From assembly GCA_023512835.1 (NCBI GenBank), contig CM042088.1, positions 12,082,078 to 12,146,077 of the forward strand: a DNA stretch of 64,000 bases, read 5' to 3'. The translations under genes were made by a program, and so were the position numbers. Below are positions 44,651 to 54,690 of this stretch, in pieces. Under the pieces are notes generated by a model. It saw nothing but the letters and a program-made list of their open reading frames with translations. It was not told the origin of the DNA and searched no databases. This stretch comes from Taxillus chinensis (taxonomy: Eukaryota > Streptophyta > Magnoliopsida > Santalales > Loranthaceae). Within the stretch, counting starts at the first letter, position 1. Every line of letters starts with the position of its first letter.

Positions 44651-45172
44651 TGAGATGTGGTTTGTTAGCCAGTGTGGCTGGGGCTGGGGTTACGCCCGCT
44701 TGTGTGGAATGTTTTATTCTTTTTCTAATACTGCCACGTCACTACACCTGTGCACATGCATGTAGCCGCTAGGAACATGGGAAGGGTTGGGGAGACTTGA
44801 TCCCTACTGAGCTGTGGTTGCTCACCCCTCCTACTCTATTTGCTTGTTTTCCAGGGACTTACAGGCGTTAGGTGGATACACCAAGGTGGAAGACCATCTT
44901 CGTTTTATTGTTCACTTCAGTAAATGTAATTTTATGATTTATGTAACCCCAAGGGGGGAAATGTAATAACGGATTGAACTGTAGTATGGAACATGGTTGG
45001 TTTGTGACCCCTTTGATGTTTGAAATTAAATAAAGATGTGGCTTGTTTGTTTATTGTAATTGTTAGTTTTGCTTGTGTGGCATCTAGTAATCCAACCCCT
45101 TTGCCCTCCGTGTGGGTGAATGGGGAGTCACGTACCGGTTTCCCCGGGTTGGAAATCCGGGGCGTGACAATA

Positions 45173-45185
45173 TGGTATCAGAGCA
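45173..45185 (+). promoter_or_regulatory. Primer-binding site, tRNA-iMet type
   Basis: TGGTATCAGAGCA three bases after the LTR end at 45169. Followed by TGGTCTAG-type leader shared with 54175 and 61438. Confidence 0.85.
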
Positions 45186-45589
45186 TGGTCTAGTTGGCCT
45201 AGGGTAGTGGGCGGACCTGGTTATCCTAAGTCCTTTGGAGGAGCCTGGAGGGACATGCCTGATCAACATGGTCCTCTTTGAGCCTCCAAGGTGTACTTAG
45301 GGTAGTCCAGTCTTGTGGTAGGATTTGCATGCATTGGCATTAGGGCACTAGTTGCATTTGCTGTGAATGTGTGCTAAACTGTGGAAAATGTGGATAAGAT
45401 AATATGATTAAGTGTGAAATGTGCAACTCTGATTTGTTTGGCAATGCGTACCGAACTGTAAAATGTGATTGATACAATGTATGTGTGTAATGTCATGTGA
45501 TAGTGCAATTGATTAGTGGGGTATAGGTAGTGACGCGATAGATTATAAATTCGTTTTGACGTATGTGCTTCTTACTTCGTGTAGTAAGA

Positions 45590-46648
45590 ATGCCGCCGAG
45601 GAGAGGGACACGTGCGTCCGGGGCAGTGGCTGATGAGTCATCTGCCCATGAGGGTCCGGGTGCGGGACAGTCCGTTGGAGGGCATGCGTTGTTGCTGGCA
45701 CAGCTACGAGAAGGCATCCGGCTAGAGGTACGAGAGCTCCGGGAGGGACTCCGACAGGAGGTTTGGGAGGAGGTACGCCGTGAGATGGCAGCACAGCAGG
45801 TGGTACCACCACCACCACCACCAGTAGGGGAGCTGCCTCGTGAGCGTGAGAGTTCACTGGGTGGTGTACCGACTCGTGCAGAGGATGACGTGGTTACACG
45901 GTTCCGAAAGGAACAACCTCCACGATTCAAGGGGGAAGGAGATCCCGTGGTAGCTGAGCAGTGGTTGAGGCAGATCGAGCATGTGTTCTCCTTTCTCCTG
46001 CCCCGGGAAGAGGATAAGGTGCGACTGGCCATTCGACAGCTGGAGGGGGATGCTTTGGAGTGGTGGACGAGTGTCACACGGAGCCGTGCGGTGCAACTCA
46101 TGCTTTGGGAGGAGTTCTTGCAACTCTTCCATGATGAGTTCTTCCCGGAATCAGTGAGATGGCAGAAGGGGGAAGAATTCGGAAGCTTGAAGCAGGGATC
46201 CAGGACGGTACCTGAGTATGAGTGGGAGTTCCGGAGCTTGAGTAGGTTTGCTCCTAAGACTGTGGCAAGGGAGGACCTGAAGGCCCACAAGTTCACTTTG
46301 GACCTTAGGCCAGCCCTTAGGCCGTGGGTGGCAATTCTACGCTTGAGGACCTATGCTGAGGTTGTGGAGACGGCCCGTATAGCCGAGAGAGAGCTGGATG
46401 ATGGGAGGCAGGCCCATCAGGGTCGCCAGTTGCAGAGTGGGCCTGACCGAGATGCAGGGCCCAAGAGGCTCAAGACGGAGGAGAGGGATAGCAGTTCTTT
46501 TCGCAGTCGGGGTCAGACATCTGTGAACCCTTGGAGGTTCACCTTTGGCGGCGGAAGACAGGGTGGTCCATCTGGGGGTCTACCTAGCAGTTGTCACTGC
46601 TGTGGAGAGCAGGGTCACTTCAAGGGGGAGTGCCCCAAGAAGGACTGA
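45590..46648 (+). CDS. gag: Gag of truncated chromovirus
   Basis: ATG at 45590 (MPPRRG) chosen because the sister element also starts MAPPRR; 352 codons to TGA at 46646-46648. A charged helix at about 33-70 is followed by a proline run, then PPRFKGEGDPVVAEQWL (about 110-126) and EWWTSV (147-152), the Retrotrans_gag core, and a zinc knuckle CHCCGEQGHFKGEC (335-348, C-X2-C-X4-H-X4-C). After the stop, the same frame reads a second, degenerate knuckle (CNNYGREGHLRRVC with one Cys replaced by Tyr), so the stop is probably a mutation in a longer gag-pol frame. Codon use is GC-rich compared with the surrounding Athila-like DNA. Confidence 0.88.
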   Translation: MPPRRGTRASGAVADESSAHEGPGAGQSVGGHALLLAQLREGIRLEVRELREGLRQEVWEEVRREMAAQQVVPPPPPPVGELPRERESSLGGVPTRAEDDVVTRFRKEQPPRFKGEGDPVVAEQWLRQIEHVFSFLLPREEDKVRLAIRQLEGDALEWWTSVTRSRAVQLMLWEEFLQLFHDEFFPESVRWQKGEEFGSLKQGSRTVPEYEWEFRSLSRFAPKTVAREDLKAHKFTLDLRPALRPWVAILRLRTYAEVVETARIAERELDDGRQAHQGRQLQSGPDRDAGPKRLKTEERDSSSFRSRGQTSVNPWRFTFGGGRQGGPSGGLPSSCHCCGEQGHFKGECPKKD

Positions 46649-46882
46649 CGCTGCAACAACTATGGACGAGAGGGCCATTTACGCCGGGTTTGCAGGAGTG
46701 GCAACAGGGGAGCGGGGGGCGTGGCATCCAGCGTGAGGAGTGATGCTAGCTTCCGTGCACCAGCTGAGAGACCAGCTCGTCAGTGGCAGGCTAGCCAGGT
46801 AGGATCCAGTCAGACTCGACCTCAGGGGGAGGCCGAGCGCGGCAGCGGCCGATCCTAGAGGCGATCGGGCGGGAGCTGCCCA

Positions 46883-48048
46883 GTGAGTGAGCCGACCAGT
46901 GGCACGGGCCAAGGGAGGGTGTTTGCACTGAATGCAACACCCCAGGAGGAGGCTGAGCTACCACCTTCACCGGCAGAGGAGGGAGCAGGACCATCGGTGG
47001 TTAGAGGTACTCTTTTGATCTCCCGCATGCTTGCTTCTGTTCTTTTCGATACGGGTGCATCGCGTTCTTTTATTGCTGAGCTTATAGTTGAGGGCTTGGG
47101 GTTAACGTGTGTTAAGGCGGAGAGGCCCTTAGTTGTAGAGTTTCCGGTGGGAGGTATGATTGAGGTGCGACATGTTTGCCGCGGTTGTGTGTTAACCATG
47201 GGTGATGTGGAACTGAGCTTCGACTTGCATGTGATGCCTTTGCGTACTTTTGATCTGATCTTGGGTATGGATTGGCTTTTGGCTTTCCAGGCCAAGATAG
47301 ACTGTTATCGGCGGTGTGTATCCTTCGTGTCACCCGCAGGAATCTCTTGTACCCTGCCAGGGGAGTGGGATCGTGAGGCGAGTCGAGCTGGGCCAGTGTT
47401 GGACCAGTGGGGTGCCATTACCCACAGGTTGGCAGCCCCGACCTTTGCTGAGGAGGGGAAGGTGGAAAAGAGGGTGTGGCCCGCTATTGTGGACCAATTT
47501 CAGGATGTTTTTCCTGAAGAGTTGAGGAGTTTGCCACCTAAGAGGAGTGTGGAGTTCACCATTGAGTTGGTGCCGGGGACGGGTCCGATTTCCCAAGTAG
47601 CGTATCGTATGGGGCCAGCCGAGCTGAGGGAGCTGCAGAGGCAAATCGAGGAGTTGGGGGACCAGGGGTATATCAGACCGAGTACCTCACCTTGGGGTGC
47701 TCCGGTGCTCTTTGCTAAGAAGGCTGATGGCACGCTTCGTCTCTGCATTGACTGCAGGAAGCCGAATCGGTGGATCGTGAAGAACAAGTACCCGTTGCCT
47801 CGGATAGATGACCTGTTTGACCAATTGAGTGGGGCCCAGTGGTTTTCCAAAATAGATTTACGGTCGGGGTATCACCAGCTCAGGGTTAGGGAGGAGGACA
47901 TCCCTAAGACGGCTTTTCGGTGCAGGTATGGGCATTATGAGTGGGTAGTGATGCCGTTCGGGCTCACTAATGCGCCAGCGGTGTTTATGCATTTGATGAA
48001 CCAGGTCTTTGCTCCATACTTGGATTCGTTTGTGGTGGTGTTTATTGA
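46883..48048 (+). CDS. pol: Protease and partial reverse transcriptase, chromovirus
   Basis: Open frame of about 388 element codons. Protease [11 protein letters not shown] (Asp56) and LILGMDWL (about 126-132). RT begins at [12 protein letters not shown] (about 203) and has [33 protein letters not shown] (catalytic Asp335) and [12 protein letters not shown]. The usual CVDYRxLN reads CIDCRKPNR. It stops at FVVVFI, one residue before the catalytic DD, and the frame runs into ORF2 sequence by chance to a TAG at 48125-48127. Cannot make active RT. Confidence 0.9.
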
Positions 48049-50715
48049 GCATGGCTCGACGAGGTTCGCCAGCTACTCGAGCACAGCAACCTTTTCGTGC
48101 TTGTCTCTGCCCCGGCCGATCTTCTAGTGTCAGACGTCCTGGCCTTCCATCAGCACTCTACCTCCACTGAGGAGTATATCTTTTCGGTGGTTCGAGGGGA
48201 ACGTATCAAGATCACACCTCAGGTGATCCGGGACGTCTTCAACCTTCCTGCCGGCGATGACATCCGGCCAAACGCTGCTGCCATGGCTGCTTCCATGCGA
48301 TGTCCTAATAAGGTGAAGGAGTACAAAATGAAGTCTTTCTATGGTCCTCACCGCTGTATGGCCACCATACTCAGCCGGTGTCTTCTGGCTCGCTCTACGG
48401 CTCTCGACTCGGTTTCGTACGATCTCCTGCTGGCGATGTATGCGGTTTTTGAGTCACTGCCACTTGATTGGGGCAACTTTCTCTTCCGGGTGTTGCGGAA
48501 TGGGAAACAGAACTCGTCTTTCGGACAGATTCTGTCCCAAATTTTCTGGCATCTTCACCCCGCGCACTTCCAGGGTGAACTGGTGATTCCCTTCCCAGCG
48601 TCCTACTACTTCCGCCATCTTACTGCCGACGGGACCCTCACCGTTCGCCGCCCTCCAGTCTCCCGTGCCCTTGTTGTTGCTTCTGAACAGCAAGCTAGTT
48701 CTGTTGGTGAACCTGTTGCAAGCTCGGGCCACGAAGTTAGTTCTACTCTCCGGTCCATTCACTCACGCATCCGGTCTGTTGCCGCTCCGGCACGCTCCCG
48801 CAGTTCGCTGCACAGCGTTCGGGCTAACCCGTCTACTGCTGCAGGGCCCTCTCAGCCGCCCTTCCATGAGGTTACCACATCCTCCTCTCTTGCTGATGTC
48901 CCTGCCTATCTTCCTGCGGTTGTTGCTGCTGCTGCTCCTGATGCTGCTGCTAACGCTCCCGCACCCATCTCTCCGGTCACAGCGGCTGTTGCTGCTGTTC
49001 TTCCGGACCTTCCATCCTCTCCTGCGGAAGCCTCTCCCGCTCACTCTTCGATCCTCTAGGACTACCTCGACCATCTCCCCACCGACCTACTGAATGACTA
49101 CTGGCTGCGCTTCAGCCTCGCCATTACTGCTGACATCCCAGAACCTACCCTCCGGGTGTTTTATGCTCAACACACCCAGACCCCGGAGGAAATGCTTACT
49201 TGGAACTGCTACCACGGCTTTGTGATGCTGTTGCTCCTCAAGGCTGCACCTCCTGCTGCTGCCTCTTCCGGTCATGCCCATGACGCACGGACAGCTGCCC
49301 CTGCTGAGGCTGGCCCCTCTTATCCTGCGGATATCCCTATCATTGACCTCTCCGGTCAAAGTGGATCTGCCGCACCTCCTGCTGTTGCTGCTGTACAACC
49401 ACCGTCCTCTCCTGCTGCCGCCGACTCTGCCCTACCCACACCTGCCCCTCTTCATGCGGGTGAGTCTTCGAAAGCTCTCGGCTTTAGTCTTGGGCGCGCC
49501 TCTTTTGCCATGATTTTATCTGAGGCTGCTTTCTCCGCCCAACTCGATCGCCTTGCTGAGGACAGTCGTCTTCAGACCCAGGCCCTTTTCGACCATGTCC
49601 GGGCCATGGGTGCCGAGCTTCTTTCTGCCTTCTCCTCTACCTCTCTCTCCATGGATCAGAAGCTTAAGCGGCTTGCCGCGTCTTTCTCTGACTTGTCTAC
49701 CTCCATTGCGGACTTAACGCAAGTCGTGGCTAGTCCCTCCCGCTCTCGCCAATCTGCCAAACCGGGGGAGAAATCATTTGATCCTTCCCCTCTTTCCACT
49801 ACTGGCATTGCCTCTCACAAACGGTCTGCACCTGCTCTTCCTCCGGGCCTTCCAGTGCTTAAACGCAGCCGTTTCTCCACTGGTCAGAGCAGCTTTCCCA
49901 CTCCTGCTGTTCCATCTGGTGCCATCTCATTCCTCCCATCATACGCGGAATTGCATCCGGATGATGCTGATGGGAGCATTCTTGTTGAGGCCAAGGCCTA
50001 TGTCTTCTCCACTGCCGAGCGCCGATGTGTGTCTGCCTCGTCCCCCTTCGAACCTCAAGACATCCGGACCATACTGTCTGAGGAGGGACAATTTTCCACT
50101 GACGACATCGACAACTATCCTCTGGCGGTAAAGATGGAGTTGAGGCTATTCCCTTCTTTACTTGAGGAAGGCCTTGATTTTGATGTTCTTCCTTGCTGGG
50201 TTGAAAACCAGTTTCCTGCTGTGGATGTTATTCTATCCTACATCTATGGTACAGCAGAGAACAGCCGACCATGGACCTCTCTGTCCATCATTTTCATCCC
50301 CTTCCGGGTCGACTCCCCACATTTCATGCTGAATGTTTTCCTGATTAAAGAGAAGAAAATCTTGCTTCTGGATTCTCATCAGGTTGTTGACCGCCCGATT
50401 AGAAAGAATCAGATGAGGAGTCTCGTTCGAACCTTGTCGGATGCAATCAGACAGAGTTCTCTCTACGAAGACTTGGATCTACCGCCTCTTAGTCAGGATG
50501 AAATACTTATGGGGACGATCCGGAACAAGAAGAATGTGCCCCAGCAACCCGATGGAAACAGTTGTGAAGCCTTTGTCTGCTACTTCTTGAAATTTGTTAT
50601 CTCCTTCGATGATGACTGGAAAAATATCATCGAGTTCTCCAAGAAGCAAACAATGGCACTACGAGAGCATGCAGCAAGGATGATCTTCAAATATAGTAAG
50701 CCGTATGTACCATAA
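48049..50715 (+). pseudogene. SIRE-like ORF2 with C-terminal C48 protease domain
   Basis: One frame of 889 codons with a single TAG at 49057-49059. The N-terminal third ([18 protein letters not shown], then YIFSVVRGERIKITPQVIRD, LDSVSYDLLLAMYAVFESLP) resembles the plant-transposon-protein (Transposase_32-like) domain; this match is tentative. A long Ala/Pro/Ser linker follows, with a helical segment and KRSR basic patches. The C-terminal part has SPHFMLNVFLI, LLLDSHQ, VPQQPDGNSC and FVCYF: counted from 49156, His389, Asp406, Gln464 and Cys470 form a complete C48 catalytic set. It stands in the env-like place between pol and the 3' LTR. Role unknown; SUMO-like proteolysis is inferred from fold family only. 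The true start is lost at the junction near 48048. Confidence 0.8.
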
Positions 50716-50856
50716 TTTATATTTGTACTAAGGCTTAATGTATTCCTGCTGTAACTGAGTGGAACTGTTCTCTTTAATCCTTACCTCTGTGTTATTTTTT
50801 TGCTGCCTTACCATATCAGATTACAAAGGGTTTGGCATATCCATATTGGGGGAGAT
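50716..50856 (+). promoter_or_regulatory. 3' untranslated end and polypurine tract of SIRE-like element
   Basis: Short 3' region after the ORF2 stop. TTGGGGGAGAT at 50846-50856 lies directly against LTR start TGTTGG and is the usual copia polypurine tract that primes plus-strand DNA. Confidence 0.85.
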
Positions 50857-52158
50857 TGTTGGATCAAACCAAGAATTTGGATAATGCGGAACAAACCCTA
50901 TGTAATTTGACTCAAGATGTTTCATGTTTACCATTAAGTCTGTGTAGATGAGTTAACTCTAAATCCGGACCTACTCATGTGAGGACAAAGCAAAGGACAG
51001 GATACATAATCCTGATCCGGATCATCATGAGTGTCGTCATTCACTTGGTATATAACCAAGTCATCATCCGGAGTAAGGACCCTTCGTGCTGATTAAACAC
51101 TTGACAAAACGACTAGGAACCCGCGTCTAACACTCAACTAGATTATGTCAATTAATGCGGAGTAAGTTCCTGAGTCTACATCTTGCACGGAGTAGAAGAG
51201 ACTTGTGAGAGAGAAAGAATCGAAGTTGTCACTCCATCGGACTAAGGAAAAGAAGACACGGACTAAGAAATCCGAGTCTGTCATTCGAGCGGAGTAAGGA
51301 CAACTGTTGCGGAGTAAGGACATCAAATGCGGAATAACGAATCCGAACCATTACTCATGCGGAGTAAGGAAACGCTGATGCAGAGTAAGCTCTCTGAACC
51401 ACTACTCATGCGGAGTAAGGAAGCACTGACATGGAATAAGGATTCCAGGACTTCATTCATACGGAGTAAGCAATTACTAATACGGAGTAAGGATCCGAGC
51501 TTCGTTCATGCGGAGTAAGGAACCTTGCAACGGACCAAGAAGACGCTGCTTCATCTCTCCAAGCCACAATTAATGCTAGCAGCTCGCTACGTCCCGATGT
51601 AAGACAAACTCATTGAATACCTAAATTGTCTGACACGTGGAACACACGGAGATGTGGACGCAGTCTCAAATGCAATTGGAATCAAGCAAAGAATTCATTA
51701 CAACTTATGCTTCCAATATTTCAAGCTCCACATCCGCAGCAGTTAAAGCTTCAGCATTTTCCGTTGAAGAACTTCAATGCTCCACACTGCTCGGAAAATG
51801 CAGTTCCAAGATAGATTCCTAGGATGTCTATATATATGCCTGAAGTAATGTAAATATAAATGCGAGTGCTTACTTGTACTCATATACTCATAAGCGTATA
51901 TCTTGTAAAGAGCCAAAAACAGAGATTTACAGCCAAGTGTGTGTAACCATAAACAAAAGTGTTCTGCTGTAATAAGCTAAAACGCTATTTTGCTTTGTTG
52001 TAATTATCTTCAGATAATAAAACAACATACTTCCACTACTTGGTTAATCTTCCGCACTGATTTTATCTGTTTAACTAGAGTGAGTGTCTAGCCATTAGGA
52101 GAGAGAAAGATTTTTCAAAGAGCCTATTCACCCCCCTCTAGGCTCTCTGGGACCAACA
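50857..52158 (+). repeat. 3' LTR of SIRE-like element
   Basis: 1302 bp, same length as the 5' LTR, with scattered substitutions and no length change. GGAGTAAGG cluster at 51068-51526; TATA-like site near 51830. Target duplication TGGGA follows. Confidence 0.95.
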
Positions 52159-52163
52159 TGGGA

Positions 52164-54172
52164 TTTAGTGTAAAATCCCAAAAATATGCAGTTTTTTGTA
52201 GTGGTGACTTTTTGGAAAGTGGGATTACACCTCTCAGAAAAATCCCCAAAAATCAGATTATCTCAGTTATGGTATGAGGAGCCAATGATGGGACTTTTTA
52301 TTTCAAGAAAATAGCTTCTGCGAAAATCCTCTCTCTTAGTCAAGACATAAGGATAGAGTTGTGAACTCAAGTGGTCATGTGGGCCTGTGAAATTACCTTG
52401 GTAAGCCTAAGAGGCTACTATTGAGGGCCTGGGAAGTTAGAAGTGTTTAGAGCCTAAGAGGCTACTATACCTGAGAGGTAATACATTAATGTACCTGAGA
52501 GTTAAGGCAGGGCCTGAGGTAATACTGTACCTAAGAGTTAAGGCGGGGCCTGAGGTAATACTGTACCTGAGAGGTAATGCATCTTAGAGGTAATAAAATA
52601 GTGCCAGAGAGGCAATGCTATGCTCGAGGGGCAATATGATGCCTGAGAGGCCATACTATGCCTGAGAGGCAATATTGTGCCTGAGAGGTAACGTTGTGTC
52701 TGAGAGGCCATACTATGCCTGAGAGGTAATGTACCTAAGAGGTAATATAGTAATGTACCTAAGAGGTAATATAGTAATGTGTCTGAGATACAATGTACCC
52801 GAGAGGTAATATAAAATATTGTGCCTGAGAGGCAATACTGTACTCAAGGGGCAATACCATGTTTGAGAGGTCATACTGTTCCTGAGAGGAAATACTGTGT
52901 ATGAGAAGTAAGACTGAGCTAGTAAGGCTGTGTGACGAAACTATTGTGGCTGGTTTGATGCTATGATTTGGGTCATGAGGGCTATGGTGTCAAAGGGGTG
53001 GTGAGGGTGGTCGACACTGTGAGAGCCCCATGGTATGTTGTGATATGTTATGCTCGCTTGTATACCTGTGTGTAAGATCTATGTGACACGTGGGACTCTT
53101 AAGTCCATGTGAGATGTCAATTGTGCCTGGTGGCATATTCGGTGGTTGAGTTTGAGCTAAGTTGAGCTCAGTACGGATGTACCTTTGCGTAGATGTGATA
53201 GGTGGCTAAGGCCCCCTGGTCTATGATGTACCCTGTTGGGTGAGGTTAAGGCCTGATGAACTTGTCGAGTTGATATGATCTTGTGAAGGATCATGGAGGC
53301 TGTGCCCTGTGGTGATATCGATCCTGTTTAGCATTGTGGTGAATATGCTGGGTCCTTGTGTGGATAGAATAGGTTATCCTGCTAATATGATTTGTTGCTA
53401 ATTCTATTTTGGATTATGGGGAAACATACTGAGTCCAGGATGAGGAGAGGATGTCCTAGTGTAATGTTGTATTGATGGGATGTTGTGAGGCTTCTAATGA
53501 CAAGTGGTAGAGACCCCTGAGATGTTATGCTGGTGCCAGGGTTTGTTTGTTCTCAGGAAGGTGTTTCATGATATTGAAAGTCCTCTCAACCCGAGGTGGT
53601 TGGGCAACGTGTCCCGCAGAGTGGAGGTATCAGATTGGAATACGTATCCCTTGGTACTTAATGATGGCACCAGTACGTTGTGAGAGTTGTCTAGAGAGTT
53701 GGAGGTTAAAAACAAGGAATCTGCTCCCTGATTTTAGTTTGCTTTAGGCTGCATCCTGACATTTGTTGTATGTATGGTTATGCTTTGAGCATGTATTGAG
53801 TGGTGGGTGTAGAGTGATAGGATCCCTACTGAGCTGTGGTTGCTCACCCCTCCTGTTGGGTTTGTTTTTGTTTGTTTCAAGTGCTTACAGGAGCTAGGAA
53901 GTTTACCAAAGGTGGAGAACTTGTTTATGATTGTTTGTTTTGTTGGATTAGAAAAATTATAGTGTAACCCTATGGGGGAAAGAACATGTATGTATATGTG
54001 TTTGTATTGTGATATGAAATGAGATTTTTTTGTATATGTGTGATATGGTTTTAGGGACGGCACCCGTGCTAAAGTCCCTTTCTTGGTGTTCTCACCAACC
54101 CCTTGTCCCTTCGGGTGCGGGCATGGGAATTCACTACCTGATTTCTGCGGGCCGAAAAGCCAGGGCGTGATA
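52164..54172 (+). repeat. Host chromovirus LTR, part 4 of 4
   Basis: Resumes with TTTAGTGTAAAATCCCA exactly where part 3 stopped, collinear with 60416-61434. The R/U5 portion is expanded by the CCTGAGAGG array. Near the end CACCAACCCCTTGTCCC and GGTGCGGGCATGGG are conserved. The end reads GGGCGTGATA. With parts 1-3 the LTR sums to about 3.08 kb, longer than its relatives because of the array. Confidence 0.85.
52430..52930. repeat. CCTGAGAGG(C/T)AAT tandem array in LTR
   Basis: About 20 degenerate units of roughly 20-25 bp such as GCCTGAGAGGCAATACTGT and CCTAAGAGGTAATATAGT. It sits in the LTR between the stem-loop and the 3' end; sister LTR 59201-61434 has only single CCTGAG-type motifs there. 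Confidence 0.8.
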
Positions 54173-54174
54173 GA

Positions 54175-54690
54175 TGGTATCAGAGCATAGGTCTAGTGGA
54201 CCTATGGGGTGTGGACGCTTATGTGGATCTAGGGCACTAAAGATCTCTTGTGTTTTTGTGTGAACTCTGATATGAGTGTTGCCATCGTGGCATGTGGCTA
54301 TGCTAGCTGAGTGTTGCATTTTGGTGGTGTTCCCCGATAGGTGGTTATGTCGTGTGCATGTTTTAGATGCTGTGAGCAAGTCTGATAAGGGTATAGGTGC
54401 CTTTGTGATGTGTTCCGGACCTACGGGTCGAATGGTTTGACCTTGTAGGGTGTCTTATTATGACTGTTTGTGCTAGTGGTGCTAGTTCATTTGTTGTGTG
54501 TTTGGGTGGCCAAGTTGTTGGTGCTGCCGCTTAGAAGGAGTGTCTGAGGCTGTAGATTTCTATGGTAAGGATAGGTCTGGCTCAGATGGTGAGTAGGGTA
54601 CTATGCATGTGTTGCATGGCACGTTATGATTGGTGGCTAGAGCTCACATAGGATGGCTTATGCCAGTGAGTGGCTTAAGGATATTTATGC
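54175..54690 (+). other. PBS and leader of host chromovirus, then truncation
   Basis: TGGTATCAGAGCA (54175-54187) follows the LTR by two bases, then TAGGTCTAGTGGACC leader text as in the element at 61438. The leader to about 54690 carries TACGGGTCG and ATTGATGG-type segments shared with 61740-61870, but before gag can start the sequence switches to Athila-like pol. So the host chromovirus is lost beyond its leader in this window. Confidence 0.75.

Larger units (their letters stand above)
43314..45169 (+). repeat. Chromovirus 5' LTR with captured Athila-like U3
   Basis: 1856 bp from TGTAATGACTCG to GGGGCGTGACA. From 43425 (TGATAACGTACATTTATGCC, an Athila LTR start) to about 43930 it follows the Athila-like U3, including CACGTG motifs. 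Two near-palindromes at 43867-43888 and 43905-43926, TATATAAG at 43938-43945, a long GA run at 43998-44043, and three units of about 55 bp (GGCCTGAAGAGGCGGTTAAA) at 44520-44650. Confidence 0.85.
43314..48048 (+). mobile_element. Truncated chromovirus-type gypsy retrotransposon
   Basis: LTR, iMet PBS, gag with zinc knuckle, aspartic protease and two thirds of RT, then an abrupt end at about 48046-48048, before the YVDD motif, where SIRE-like ORF2 sequence starts. RNase H, integrase and 3' LTR are missing. The gag and protease-RT frames are nearly intact. Orientation equals that of the host SIRE-like element. Confidence 0.88.
38306..52158 (+). mobile_element. SIRE-like Ty1/copia retrotransposon, 13.85 kb with nested DNA
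   Basis: Two LTRs of exactly 1302 bp (38306-39607 and 50857-52158), target duplication TGGGA at 38301-38305 and 52159-52163, iMet PBS, large gag, copia protease and integrase start, a long ORF2 with C48 domain, and polypurine tract. RT and RNase H are missing. A TRIM-like element and a truncated chromovirus (42805-48046) lie between the integrase start and ORF2. The LTRs differ by a few percent, so it is older than the Athila-like neighbour. Confidence 0.92.

Noticed and set aside
45493..46296. 267-codon minus-strand ORF opposite gag
   Set aside because: Antisense of a GC-rich gag; low-complexity Ser/Arg composition and no recognisable motif.
48665..49093. Leu-rich alternative frame over ORF2
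   Set aside because: Shadow of the Ala/Pro/Ser-rich linker in another frame; frame with C48 motifs is preferred because it stays open for far longer.
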